Part shown: one piece after another, positions 23,880 to 34,429 of the stretch | Layout: each line of letters begins with the position of its first letter | Position numbering within the stretch: position 1 is the first letter of the stretch | Notes under the pieces: model-generated | The model's input: the letters and a program-made list of their open reading frames with translations, nothing else | Database searches by the model: none | Told to the model about the DNA's origin: nothing | Program-made: the position numbers and the translations under genes | Origin: Liolophura sinensis | Lineage: Eukaryota > Mollusca > Polyplacophora > Chitonida > Chitonidae | Direction of reading: 5' to 3' | Assembly: GCF_032854445.1 (NCBI RefSeq) | Contig: NC_088296.1 | Location: 2,379,246 to 2,443,245, forward strand | DNA: 64,000 bases

Positions 23880-24375
23880 GGCAGACATGTACATATGCAC
23901 GCATCCGTACATACACGTACATGCACACGCATTCGTACACAAGCATACATACACATGCATCCGGGGGCCTCCGTGGCTCAGTTGGTTAGCGCGCTAGCGC
24001 AGCGTAATGACCCAGGAGTCTCTCACCAATGCGGTTGTTGTGAGTTCAAGTCCAGCTCATGCTGGCTTCCTCTCCAGCCGTATGTGGGAAGGTCTGCCAG
24101 CAACCTGCGGATGGTCGTCGGTTTCCCCCGGGTTCTGCCCGGTTTCCGCCCACCATAATGCTGGCCGCCGTCGTATAAGTGAAATATTCTTGAGTACGGC
24201 GTAAAACACCAATCAAAAAAAAAACACAAAAAAAAAACACATGCATCCGTGCATACACGTATATACGCACACATACGTACATATACACATATACGCATAC
24301 ACTCACACACCTATACGCACGCATACACACATACACACGTGCACACGCACGCACGCACACACATACTTACATACA
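23880..24375. repeat. CA-rich microsatellite region split by a SINE
   Basis: Imperfect (CA)n, (CATA)n and GCACGCACACAC-type repeats occupy 23,885-23,963 and 24,237-24,373. The full-length SINE was inserted into this tract. Confidence 0.85.
23964..24236 (+). mobile_element. full-length tRNA-derived SINE (family 1, reference copy)
   Basis: The element is 273 bp and is flanked by the perfect 13-bp direct repeat ACACATGCATCCG (23,951-23,963 and 24,237-24,249). The RNA polymerase III promoter is intact: A box TGGCTCAGTTGG at 23,974-23,985 and B box GAGTTCAAGTCC at about 24,042-24,053. A GC-rich body follows, then GTGAAATATTCTTGAGTACG, GCGTAAAACACC and an A-rich tail interrupted by C. Little decay is seen, so this is the youngest copy in the window. 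The body looks like one of the core-bearing SINE types spread through molluscs; the exact superfamily cannot be fixed without a database. Confidence 0.95.
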
Positions 24376-24440
24376 ACATACGGGTTTGATCCCGGGTCTC
24401 CCGACCCCGAGTCGCTCGTTTTAACTACTACACCACCGAA
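24376..24440 (-). other. tRNA-like segment, probably a SINE head
   Basis: On minus, GGTGGTGTAGTAGTTAAAAC could be an A box and GGGATCAAACCC a B box, separated by a paired stretch around GGTCGGGAGACC. It lacks a proper acceptor stem, so it is not called a tRNA gene. Confidence 0.35.
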
Positions 24441-24884
24441 GCGGTCTGTTAATAAATAAAACTTTATTAAATTATTTTATGGATATGTTGTTAAGATCTG
24501 TGCAAGCCTAGGGACGGAACGCCTTTGGTGGGGTTCGGAGCGTACTTACATATATATAATTATAATTATAATATAAGGTAGAGAATATAGAGGATCTCAG
24601 ATTATCAATATATCCCTTGCCGATTTCACTCCATAAAAAGCTCTACCAGAACGCAAGGTTCTATTAAACACAATAGAGTTACAGTACAAGTGAACCGCTG
24701 GCACCATTCTTGGCCTATGCTGTAAGACTTCCCACAAGTGACTAATTTCCACCTTGGAAAAATGTCGTCCGAAACATTTTGTTGATTTCCAAAAACGAAC
24801 ATTCTTACGCGAAGGAACGAAACTAGGCATTAATATCACACATTAAAGAGAGCAAGGAAAGCACACTTGAAGTGGAAAAGTTGT
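24441..24884. other. spacer, nothing recognised
   Basis: AT-rich, with an ATATATAATTATAATTATAA run at about 24,551. No coding features. Confidence 0.5.
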
Positions 24885-25215
24885 CGATAACCATGTATTT
24901 GGTTTGTGCATTACTTTATTTTCCACGACTTTTCACACAAACAATTTGTCGATAACCATCTGTTCCTTACTCATTACTTTTTTCCACGATTTCTGACACA
25001 CCATTTAGTCAATAAGCATGTATTTTTTTATTGTTCCTTATTTTCCCCACGATTTTCCTACCCACCAATTTGTCGATAACCATGCATTTATTTCTCGTTC
25101 ATTACTTTATTTTCCACGAATTTCACACACCAGTTTACCGATAATCACGTATTTCTTTCTGGTTCTTTCCTTTATTTTTCACGATTTTTCCCATACCAAT
25201 TTTATGAAATGTATC
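24885..25215. repeat. 67-bp minisatellite, array 1
   Basis: About five units of TGTCGATAACCATGTATTTA + TTTCTGGTTCATTACTTTAT + TTTCCACGATTTTCTCACAC + ACCAATT. The same repeat lies at 29,830-30,310 and as one remnant at about 46,168, each time just 3' of a copy of the minus-strand ParB-like gene. Confidence 0.85.
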
Positions 25216-25221
25216 TTCTAA

Positions 25222-25845
25222 TTAATACGAATAAGGAGGAGAGAGGGTTTTGATGGCGTTAAGAATTGCGCTCTCTAAAAGCGTCGCACGTTTATGCAGA
25301 ACAGGCCGTGAAATTTCCAAAACAGAACGCATGCGCTGAGAAAACCCAGAAATGCTCCACACCAGAACAATATAGGTCCATTCTCGGGTTGTATTTCTCG
25401 TACAAGAACCTTTAAAACTAACTTCTTCTGTACCTCTCGTCACTTGTCCTCCTGCGCTTTCTTGTACCATCGACCCGCTATTTGTCCCCTCACGTACACG
25501 TCCTGACCAGTTGTTTTTGCGTCAAACTTCTTGTCGTCAATTTTCTCCCTGAGTGTTATTTTCACCGGTATCTCATCGCACCGCCCCATGGCGTGGAACT
25601 GCCTGAAGACCCACAAACGGCGATTGTCCATACTCCACCAGTGTCCTTTGTGCTCAGACACTCATACTGAATCGATGCTCCCCACAGTACATACATCGTC
25701 TCCGCGATATGCCATCCTCTGTTTTCAACTGGTCTCCCAAGGATATTACTAATACATATCAGAGAGAGCTGGCTGTCGGCTGGAGCCATCGTGCGTATTT
25801 GAATCGTCCCCTCTGTAAACAAAGGTACACGGTGAATGCAATGTG
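25222..25845 (-). pseudogene. ParB/sulfiredoxin-like gene, broken copy 1
   Basis: This is a full-length but frame-disrupted relative of the intact gene at 46,255-46,941. The same acceptor-like sequence (TTGTACCTTTGTTTACAG) precedes it. The N-terminal part is in one frame (25,867-25,562), the motif region GHWWSMDNRRLWVFRQF is in another (25,661-25,440), and the C-terminal end is in a third (25,470-25,222). A small deletion after the AET segment shifts the first frame. The anchor helix region is decayed. The core motif is untouched, so inactivation may be recent, or the fragment may still be read from the internal frame. Confidence 0.8.
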
Positions 25846-25899
25846 TACAGCTATTAACTGTACGCAAAAGATTAAAATAATATTTCTATAACTGCTATG

Positions 25900-26225
25900 T
25901 TATTTGATATGTTATTATACTTTTATCATGAAAGAGATTGCAGCACTAGCATAGAGTAAGAAAACAGTCTTATTACTAAAATCATCAAATAAATCGAGTG
26001 GACGTCTTATCGCATGCATTGCAAGAGGAATTTCCATGGACATAGCCAGTTTGATCTGTTCAAGACTTAAAATCCTGGCTCTGCAACGGTCGGGGCATTC
26101 GGCAAGACATAAAGGAGTATCAACTAAAAACCTCTACAGATCAACTACAGTCTATTTCTTTGAGTCAATTGCCTATATATAACTGTATGTAAAGTCAGTC
26201 ATACCCGCCATCAAAATCGCATTTT
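25900..26225. repeat. duplicon flank, copy 1
   Basis: CATCAAATAAATCGAGTGGA, CGTCTTATCGCATGCATTGC and TCCATGGACATAGCCAGTTT match the sequence beside the other two long gene copies (31,135 and 47,110). Similarity fades by about 26,225. Confidence 0.8.
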
Positions 26226-26847
26226 TTCACGGACACGTAACAAAACAAGCTGTACACATCGACATGTTGGAAGCCCAAAATCTGCGAGGAAAATGAATCT
26301 ACAACACTTTCTCTAGTTTATAATGTTGAAGTCTATAAGCTTGATTTCGACCGCAAGAACTCCTTAGGTCTCAGACTAGCCATATTAAGTCCCTTAATGC
26401 CTAACTTCTTCTAACTGGCCCTTTTTCCCAAAAACAACGTTTAAGACTAACTCCCAAAAACAAAGGTATGTAAAGAATTACAGAAATAGGAATTAAAGCC
26501 GGTAACACACAAGAGAGAAGCATTCATCAGTTTTCAGTGATGCCGAACAGACAATGAATATTGCAGGCATGAATTCCATATCAAAGTTCAAATTCGTAGA
26601 CCGTGAATGAGTTCCAGGTCAAATAACAATTAAACAAGTATCTCAGTCGCGCTGTAACTGTTCATAAAGGCATCATGCTGATGTACTGAGCATGGCTACC
26701 TTTACGGTCCCTAGCCCCAGGTTAAGCGGTATTAGATACAGTTTGAAAATGATGAGCTTTACAGACCCTAACCGATCAGATTGTGATTCAAAAGTAACGG
26801 ACGACTACGTCTTTCCCTTTAATATGTAAAGATCTCATACTACGAGA

Positions 26848-26985
26848 GGCGCCATCTATGATGTTACACATGACATACACGATAGACGGTTACACTGGGC
26901 AACCAGCGCCATCTATGTTGTTACATATTATGTACGTGATAGATATGTACATAGGGATAACAGCGCCGTCTATGTGGTTGATCAC
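26848..26985. repeat. 57-bp tandem repeat, 2.4 units
   Basis: GCGCCATCTATG recurs at 26,849 and 26,906 and as GCGCCGTCTATG at 26,963, exactly 57 bp apart. It lies directly 3' of the Penelope-like fragment and may be part of that element. Confidence 0.85.
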
Positions 26986-27044
26986 AATGCAGATCGCCAG
27001 AGATTCTGAACGCTCTGTCCATACCTGCTAACGAGAGTGTTATA

Positions 27045-28042
27045 CTCATTGTAAAATTTGAGAAACTTAGAATGAAGGCGTTTGATGGAGTATCCTTGAG
27101 TTTTTGAACTAGCAACTTGTGACAATTAACGCGAGATCTGTCAAATGCTACAAGACGAGATATGTATACGCCATATGCAGGACCCTTTTGGTATATTGCC
27201 ATCTAAATAAGAACTATTTACAATATTAAAATTGAAATTATCCCTTTTGTCGTAAAAGCGGCGTGAAAGGAGACCTTCTTCGTCTTTGTACGAATATAGA
27301 TCCAAATACGATGTACCATCAGGACTATCTGTTGTCTCCTTTAAATCCAATGAAGGCGGATAGATTTCCTTCACTGCTTCAGCAATATGGGTTCTTTTTA
27401 ACGCCAGTAGATCATCAATATACCGATTGGTAAATGAAAAGGATCGAGCTTTAAAGAGATTGCTTTTAAGTAATTTCTGCACATTGTCGTATTCATATGA
27501 AAACAGGTATAGGTCTGCCAAAAGAGGCGCACAATTCGTACCTATTGGAATACCTATGCACTGTTGGTAAACAGTATCTCCGAATTTCACACAGATGTTA
27601 TTAATGAGAAATTCAAGTAATTTATTAAGTAATAAACAACCATGAGTGGTACCCTTTATAAAGAGTAGAACTAAAGAAAGCCTTATTGCTTTTGACGTTA
27701 ATGTAACGGTGACCTGTTTTAGTAAATACCGAGACAATTAACGACCATATTCTTTCAATAAGATCTTTGTGAGGAATCGTAGTATAGAGAGTAGAGAAAT
27801 CCCATGTGGATACGTCTTTGTACGGTATATGCATACGAGCATCGAGTTCTTCTGTAAGACGTTTGAAGTTGTTAAGAATCCACATGCAGTTGACACCTAA
27901 ATTTTTTGTTATGGCACAACAACACTTATTCCAAAATGACTTTATTTCTTGTACTGCTCTCGTAAGTAGGGTTGACAAGAGTTTGGTGGTACAGCTTCTT
28001 GAACCCGCAATAAATCGAACCTTGTATGGGGATTTATGCATT
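27045..28042 (-). pseudogene. Penelope-like element reverse transcriptase, frameshifted fragment
   Basis: Three overlapping minus-strand frames together cover a reverse transcriptase of the Penelope-like type. The first frame (28,041-27,640) carries KVRFIAGSRSCTTKLLS and TWDFSTLYTTIPH. The second (27,660-27,190) carries QQCIGIPIGTNCAPLLADLY and the catalytic YIDDLLAL. The third (27,200-27,045) carries GPAYGVYISRLVAFDRSRVN. Breaks are near 27,650 and 27,195. The N-terminal region is missing and no GIY-YIG endonuclease follows, so it is a dead, truncated copy. It sits inside the duplicated locus between a gene copy and block A. The family assignment rests on the DFSTLYTTIPH and GIPIGTNCAPLLADL motifs, which are characteristic. 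Confidence 0.88.
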
Positions 28043-28045
28043 TTG

Positions 28046-29567
28046 GGAGACCCGCAAAGAGCAGTTGTCCTTACTCCATCAGTGTCCTATATACGCCGCA
28101 AAAGACTCGCTCTGGCTCTCCAGCCGAAACTCGCTTCATCTGAAACACGCTTAACCTTGCCCTGATGAAGTGCTGCGTTTTTAACATTTCTTGCAGGCCA
28201 TAATCTCATTTGCCAGCAGAGAGTAAAGTTCCGTCTATATATGTGTACTCAGATCAGCAGTTAGCTGAGGAACAATGACGATAATTAAAAATTAAATTTT
28301 ACCGCTAAGGTGTGACCATTACTAAACTTTCACCAAACTTTTTCTGATCTGCTTTGTTCGCTGTACTAATTTCTTTTCTATTTTAACCTAACTACAAAAG
28401 TGTATGTCACAGTGCCTCACGTTATTAAACATTAGGTAAACATGACACGTGTTTTGCTAAGTATGGATAGGTTGTTTTTTTTTTTCCACTTGTGTGGTAA
28501 CATGTGTCTTGTTTGTATACACACTTGCGTCATAGGTTTACATGTAAAGACTGGATAATGGGAAGCTGCAAAGTTAGTGCCATCTGAACCATTGACGCCT
28601 TGGATGTCTGTTCCTCACTGTGCACTCAATCCATATATGTATATATGTCAGTGCTTCTCTTTGTTCAGTTATTGATTTGATCGTAGTAAAACGACGTGGG
28701 CAGGAATTTTTACTGATGTGAAGGCGACCAGGTTTGCAGGTTGAGGAAAACCAAAAAAGCTGACTTAGAGGAATAACATTTGCCGGTTTCAAGCGATAGA
28801 ATACCAATATGTCCACTTTTAAAAAACTGCACATATTTTTTTTCGATTTTTGCACCAATGTGCAAAGGTATTAACTTATCTGACAGCGAATACATTTATG
28901 GGTGGAAAATCTGGTAAAGCCAGAGGGGAAACCACCTCGCTAAGTATCTGACAATCCTCCTCATCAAAAGACGCGGTGAAAACATATGGTGACAGGATTC
29001 AAACCTGTGAACTGATCAAGTGATAGTTGTCTATGTAGGCGTGAGAACACACATTCGTATTCCTAAAACAACGTTCAGCACAAACCATCAAAGAACGTAT
29101 AATATGTTCAAAATTAAGACGGCTCCACAAGAGGCGATTAGCTGTCAATAAGCAACTTTGTCATCCAGGGTTAAGGGTTGAGAGCATAGAAACTTGTACA
29201 TCCCAGTAGGATAACGCCGGATATGTGTTATACGGAGAAGTAAGACTTACATGACAAAAGCGAAATGGAAGAAAAAAAAGCAACTCCACGTCAGGTGTGC
29301 AAGCATGACAGCGTCTGATAGCTTTATCTGTCATGGAAACCTGTTGCCAGTCCTTTAAACAGTAAATTACTTGGCTTTCTTTTCTACTTTTCTCAATTTA
29401 CGCGTAAATATAACGTGTAACGCGCTGGACTCACTTCCCCAGCGCTTCTCGCACGGACGACCTAAATATTACTACATGCTCTTTTATGGAGATCTGTCTT
29501 CATAAAATAATATCCGTTTCACTATAGTGCACCCATTAACCATTCTGTCTTGTACGAGTGCTTCTAT
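28046..29567. repeat. duplicon block A, copy 1
   Basis: The block begins in a piece of the ParB-like gene (CAGTTGTCC, CTCCATCAGTGTCCTATATA) and continues through GACTCGCTCTGGCTC, GTCTATATATGTGTACTCAG and GTTTACATGTAAAGACTGGA to AGTGCACCCATTAACC. The same order occurs at 38,290, 44,655 and 48,715, and its end alone at 42,640. Open frames inside are not shared between copies. Around 28,985-29,015 lies a B-box-like motif, GGATTCAAACC. Confidence 0.85.
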
Positions 29568-29697
29568 GGGGCCTTCCCGGGTGTGGAACTTAGCACGCCA
29601 GCGCGGCGCAATGACCTAAAAACCTCTTATCAATGTGGTCTCTATGAGTTCAAGTCCAGATCAAGCTGGCTTCCTCCCGGGCCTCACGTGGGAAGAT
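29568..29697 (+). mobile_element. SINE head shared by duplicon copies (family 1)
   Basis: GGGGCCTTCCCGGGTGTGGA, CGCAATGACCTAAAAACCTC and GAGTTCAAGTCC sit at the end of block A. The same insertion is found at 42,864 and 46,096, so it predates those duplications. Confidence 0.8.
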
Positions 29698-29829
29698 CAG
29701 TCTTATGATGTCACCCGAGGCAATGCGTTCTTGGTGTAGAAACTAAGCTGATGGAGTTCAACATTATGAAATAGAAGAGGTCTTTTAGCTGCATTTTCTC
29801 TGACTGAAGGATATTTTGGTATATGCATC

Positions 29830-30310
29830 ACACACCAAGTTGTCGATAACCATGTATTTAATTCTGGTTCATTACCTTGTTTTCCACAATTTTGTCACGC
29901 ACCAATTTGTCGATAACCATGTTTTTATTTCTCGTTCATTACTTTATTTTCCACCAATTTCTCACACACCAATTAGTCCATAAGAGTGTATTTATTTGTT
30001 ATTCATTACTTTATTTTCAACGATTTTCTCACACACCAATTAGTCCATAAGAGTGTATTTATTTGTTATTCATTACTTTATTTTCAACGATTTTCTCACA
30101 CACCAATTAGTCCATAAGAGTGTATTTATTTGTTATTCATTACTTTATTTTCAACGATTTCTCACACACGAATTTGTCGATAACCGTGTATGTATTTCTG
30201 GTTCATTAGTTTTTTCTCCACTATTTTCTCACACACCAGTTTGCCAATAACCACGTATTCCTTTCTGGTTTATTACTATACTTTTCACGAATTTTCATAC
30301 AGCAGTTTTA
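29830..30310. repeat. 67-bp minisatellite, array 2
   Basis: About seven units of the family described at 24,885. TCACACACC recurs at 30,029 and 30,096 (67 bp). Three central units (TTAGTCCATAAGAGTGTATT) are nearly identical, which indicates recent local amplification. Confidence 0.88.
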
Positions 30311-30427
30311 GGAAAACGAATCATGTCATTAATACAATTATGTACGAGTTAGAGTTTTTTTTAACCCGTTACAAATTCTAAAAGTGTCACAGGTTTGTGG
30401 ACAGGTAGCTGTATATCAAAATGAGAA

Positions 30428-30972
30428 CGCAAACCCAGAAAATGAGAAAACCCAGTAATGCTCCATCCGAGAACGGGGAGTACATGGATACGGTTCCAGT
30501 CTACGCTAATGTCGCCGCACTATCCCATCATGTGCGTTTGCGGTGTATTGGGTTCTCGTCTAGACACACAGTTGACCTTGCTCGAGCAGTAGTCCTGCGA
30601 CTAAGCATACGTCCACTCTCGTGCTGTGTTTCCCGCCCAAGTTCTTTACTGGCTAACTTCTTCTGTACCTCTCGGGGCTTGTCCGCCTGCGCTTTCTTGT
30701 ACCATCCACCCGCTATTCGTCCCCTCAAGTATACTTCCTCTCCAGTTGTTGCGTTAAATTTTTTGTTCTTCATGTCCTCTCTGGTTTTTATTTTCACCGG
30801 TATCTTATCTCACCGCCCCATGGCGTGTAATTGTCTGAAGACCCACAGACGGCGGTTGTCAATACTCCACCAGTGCCCATTGTGTTCAGACACTCGTACT
30901 GGATCGATGTTCCCCACGGTACATGCATTGTCACACAAATCGTCCAGTGTCTCTCCGATATTCAGCTGTGAA
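30428..30972 (-). pseudogene. ParB/sulfiredoxin-like gene, broken copy 2
   Basis: Related to the intact gene along most of its length. The acceptor-like TTGTACATTTGTTCACAG is present, but the N-terminal segment after it is deleted, so the sequence resumes at the NIGETLDDL region. The core motif DNRRLWVF can still be read, and is followed by an in-frame TGA in place of a Cys codon after MGR. Downstream, the frame 30,797-30,528 keeps the middle part (FNATTGEEVYLRG, GWYKKAQADK). Confidence 0.8.
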
Positions 30973-30974
30973 CA

Positions 30975-32900
30975 AATGTACAAGATAAGTGCAATGTGTA
31001 CAGTTATTAGCTACACACAAAGGATTTATATAATATATCTATAACTGTAGCTAGGTATAATTTTTAAACTTTCATCATGACTTTCATCAGACTGCATCAT
31101 TAGCAAAGAGTTAGAAAACAGTTTTAATTTCAAACGTCATCAAATAAATCGAGTAAACGTCTTATCGCATGCATTGCACATGGAATGTCCATGGACATGA
31201 CCAGCTTGATCTTTTCAAGACCTAAAACCCTGGTCCTGCCACTGTTGGAGGGCTTTAGATCTGGTCTGGCATTTAGCAAGACATCAAGGGGTATCAACTC
31301 AAGACCACTACAGATCGATTATAGCCGATTAACCAGTCGCCTATATTCAGCTGTCCGTGAAATCAGTCATACTCTCAAGTGAAGTTAGAATACTTTTTGC
31401 AATTTATAATAATAAAGCCTATTAGCTTGGTTTCGATCGGAGGAACCCATTGCCACAAGTGACATCATAATTTTTAACAAACCTGTGGCATACTTGATAT
31501 TGTTGAACATGTTTCGACTGAAAGCGACACCAGCTACCTAAACTGCTATAAACTTAACTGTAACCCTGTTACTCACACTGACATATATGAAATTGTTTAC
31601 ACGTTCTAGTATATTATAACCTTAATAAATGAATTTATCACTAGAAGTATATGATCTCGCGGCAGAATGAATTTCGAGATGAATGTTGCAAATGAAAGGT
31701 ATGGATTGTATTCGCAGAGACAGTGGTGTAGGATGTATTACCGCGTGAACGTTGTTCTAACCGCTTGCTGGTGCTGTCATTGTGAAGGAAACTGTCCAGG
31801 ATGCAACTTTGTTTAGAATACTTATGACGTCCTCCGATGGAATCCCTTCTTGGTGTTGAAATTAAGCTGATGAGGTTCAACATTATGAAGTAAAAGCAAG
31901 TGTTCTAACTGCATTTTATTTGGAACAATATGGACGTTCAACACATCAATGTCAAGAGCTTGTGTTGCTACATGTCACTGACTAAAGGCAATTTTGATAG
32001 CGAGTATGACTGTTTTATAGACAGATGAATGTAGGTGACTGATTAAAAGAAATAAACTATAGTTGATTTTCTCTATTTAGCGTCCTTCGCAACACTGGAA
32101 AGTTCCAACAAAACGTTGCCCGCAGTGGCGCGAATCCGTGTTTTGCACGACTTCCTGGATTTCTCGAGCGTCCCGGTTTTAAATAAACTTCGAGTGAGTG
32201 AGTGAGTGCTTTGGGTTTAACGTCGTGCTCAAAATGTTTTCAGTTATATGACGACAAAGGAATCATTAGAGATCAAGTAATGTACTTCTTTGTTGCAGGA
32301 CGTATTTCCACCGCTTTTTTATCGAGTGCTTCTTCACTAAAACGACTTACCGAAGGCAAGTAAGCCGTCCCGTCTGAGCCATTATACCGAAAGGGTCAAC
32401 CGGTCGTTGCACTATGCCCTTCATGCTGAACGCCAAGCAAGGAAGTTACAACTTCCTCTTTTAAACTCTTAGGTGTGACTCGACCCAGGATTGATCCTGA
32501 ATCTACCGTTCCGGAAAATAAACTTCGAGCGGTGTCGTCAAGGTTGGGGTCACAAATGGCAGCTACCAGCCACCATATCACGTGAGCTGTGATCCTCTAC
32601 GCTTCTTGTTGCGGAATAACATCTTCCGTGTTTGTTGTCTATTAGACTGGGTCCACATGTCCACTCTCAGCCACCTACCATGTGGGTCAGGCTATATAAA
32701 AAATCAGTAAGCATTGCTGCAATCTGTTACTCTCCGCCAATCAGAAGGAAATTGCTTCTTATAATTGGATGAAAAATATATAAAGTACATTTTCATTCAT
32801 TGTATCTCATCTCTACTATACATAAGTGTGATTAAAATCAGTCGTAGAATTTTTTTTCATTTGTCATTAAACTGTCTCTTTTAATGGTATTAATGTAATG
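30975..32900. repeat. duplicon flank, copy 2
   Basis: About 1.9 kb aligned in order with 46,960-48,385, e.g. GTAAACGTCTTATCGCATGC, ACACGTTCTAGTATATTATA, GGCTATATAAAAAATCAG versus GGCTGTATGACACATCGG. A SINE-2 insertion (32,195-32,515) is present here and absent from the other copy. On the minus strand this is the 5' side of the ParB-like gene, so it may include its promoter and an untranslated first exon; I could not identify either. Confidence 0.8.
32195..32515 (-). mobile_element. complete SINE of a second family (SINE-2) with 14-bp target duplication
   Basis: The 321-bp element is flanked by the perfect repeat AAATAAACTTCGAG (32,181-32,194 and 32,516-32,529). On minus it starts with a tRNA-like head (B box region GGATCAATCCTGGGTCGAG) and ends in CACTCACTCACTCAC. 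Its body (GTTACAACTTCCTC, CACCGCTTTTTTATCG on plus) is unrelated to SINE family 1. A tail of the same family is at about 985-1,050. Confidence 0.93.
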
Positions 32901-33639
32901 CATTTTTCTACTTTATAGTATTTTTGCAGTGTATACTAAACGTTAACTTGTAACATGTAGGGGTAAACTTGTTTCCCCACAATAAAAACATAATGTAGTT
33001 GTTTGAAATCGATACCTTTTGCCATTTTCAAGAAAATATTGTTCCAAGAGCGTCATTCAGATTGCTTATTAGGTCTTGCCTTTTGAAGAATCCAATCAGT
33101 TTGGAGACCCGAGTGTCTTTGACTCAACATATTCATGGTGTAACTGATAGTTGTAGACGTCTGAATAAATCAACAGTACACATCAAAAACGTCTTCCTAC
33201 GCGTTGCCAAAACAAATCCAATGTGTTTTCCAAGGAGAAAATTTCACCGGTTATGTCCGACCATATACCAAAAAGTTGTTGTCGTTGCTCTGGATTTCCT
33301 GTCTGTACTGTTGTCGTTTAGAGTGTAATTTTATACAAACCAAGATTCATCTGGTGGACTGAGCCTCCCCGAGGGCATGTGTCTTTGCTCTGTTTTTAAG
33401 CAGAGGTGCGAGTAACACTAGACCTGATGAACGTCGCATTTCTGAGGCCTTCCGTCATTGCTAGTCTTCTTTAATACTAGTCTTCTGTAAAGAGAAGTGT
33501 GAGTAACGCTAGGCCTGGTGTACGTCGAATAAATTGTTAATAACCACGCTGTATATTTTTACCTAATTCTACTTAAGCCATGGTGCCTAGTAAGCGATGT
33601 GCTTCTACATGTGTATTTACGTTAACAGACAGAATAAAA
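32901..33639. other. spacer, no gene recognised
   Basis: Only short frames without recognised domains (e.g. 32,999-33,328 on plus). Two similar segments, AGAGGTGCGAGTAACACTAG (33,409) and GAAGTGTGAGTAACGCTAGG (33,494), form a short imperfect duplication. Confidence 0.45.
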
Positions 33640-33850
33640 CCTTAACTTGCAGGTGCCTTAAGGAGCCAGGTTGTACTGATTGCGTGTCATCGCTAATTTG
33701 CCAACTGTTACATTGTCGTCACTACACTGGCTTTACTGACTAAGCTGTTTATAACGCACGTCTGCGTCATCTAAGTACGAATAAGGCCTTTCCGTTTTGT
33801 GTTGCTTTCATGCAACTTAAGAACAGTCATTTTTAGTAAATCTATACAAC
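33640..33850 (-). repeat. unclassified dispersed repeat, copy 4
   Basis: AATAAAACCTTAACTTGCAG, GCTAATTTGCCAACTGTTAC and ATTGTCGTCACTACACTGGC match the 20,660 copy in the same orientation. Confidence 0.5.
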
Positions 33851-33872
33851 TAAAGATAGTCTTATGCGACGC

Positions 33873-33907
33873 GAGTTTCGGCCTTTGAGCCAGAGCGAGT
33901 CTTTTCC
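33873..33907 (-). repeat. inverted copy of the start of block A
   Basis: GCGAGTTTCGGCCTTTGAGC + CAGAGCGAGTCTTTT is the reverse complement of the segment near 28,100-28,134 in block A, with few differences. Confidence 0.65.
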
Positions 33908-34009
33908 TAGCCAGTGCTTGTAAATGATCGCAGATGTTTTGACCCTAAGTCCCACGTCACACACAGATGCATATTAAGCTCATCCCAAACGCAATGGTTA
34001 AAACTAAAA

Positions 34010-34294
34010 CTAGAACATCCCTAGGCTCTTCTGCCCTGATGTCAAGTCGTTGCAAAGAAACGCATTGAACATGTCCCAACTCTGTGGCAAAAGGACAGTC
34101 GCAATTAATACAGTTCCCTCTCGACATCTGGCTCTTCCCACTTTCTCCAGTACTGTGTGTGACTCTTCGCCAATAGTCGGGGAAGCCCGGTAAACAAACC
34201 CACGTGTTGCAAAGAATTGAAATTGATTGCCGCGTAAAATGAACGTGTCACTTCCATACATGGTTGAGCTATAGTCATCGATGCACAAATCCAC
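34010..34294 (-). other. unidentified minus-strand open frame, 94 codons
   Basis: The frame has well-mixed composition (e.g. GNQFQFFATRGFVYRASP, CREGTVLIATVLLPQSW) and a possible internal donor, but I recognise no domain and see no clear splice partners. It lies immediately beside the left flank of the 53-bp array. It may be a gene fragment or chance. Confidence 0.25.
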
Positions 34295-34429
34295 AAGATC
34301 AGGGTTTCATTTAAGGTTTAACACGTAAGATTTAAGGCCTCTGTTAATTCCTCTGGGATTATTGCACGTCCACACGCCAATACATTGTTAAATCTGGGGT
34401 CAGCTTCACTTGTGGAGCTACTAAAGATA

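Noticed and set aside
23964-24060. Functional tRNA gene
   Set aside because: The A and B boxes belong to a SINE head: the segment is followed by the SINE body and tail and enclosed by a target duplication, and it lacks a closed cloverleaf.
24046-24360. Cys/Val-rich minus-strand frames
   Set aside because: They run through the SINE and the CA-rich microsatellite and are low-complexity artefacts.
28574-28858. Minus-strand gene in block A (94 codons)
   Set aside because: The frame is not kept in the other block A copies (44.6, 48.7 kb), which argues against coding function.
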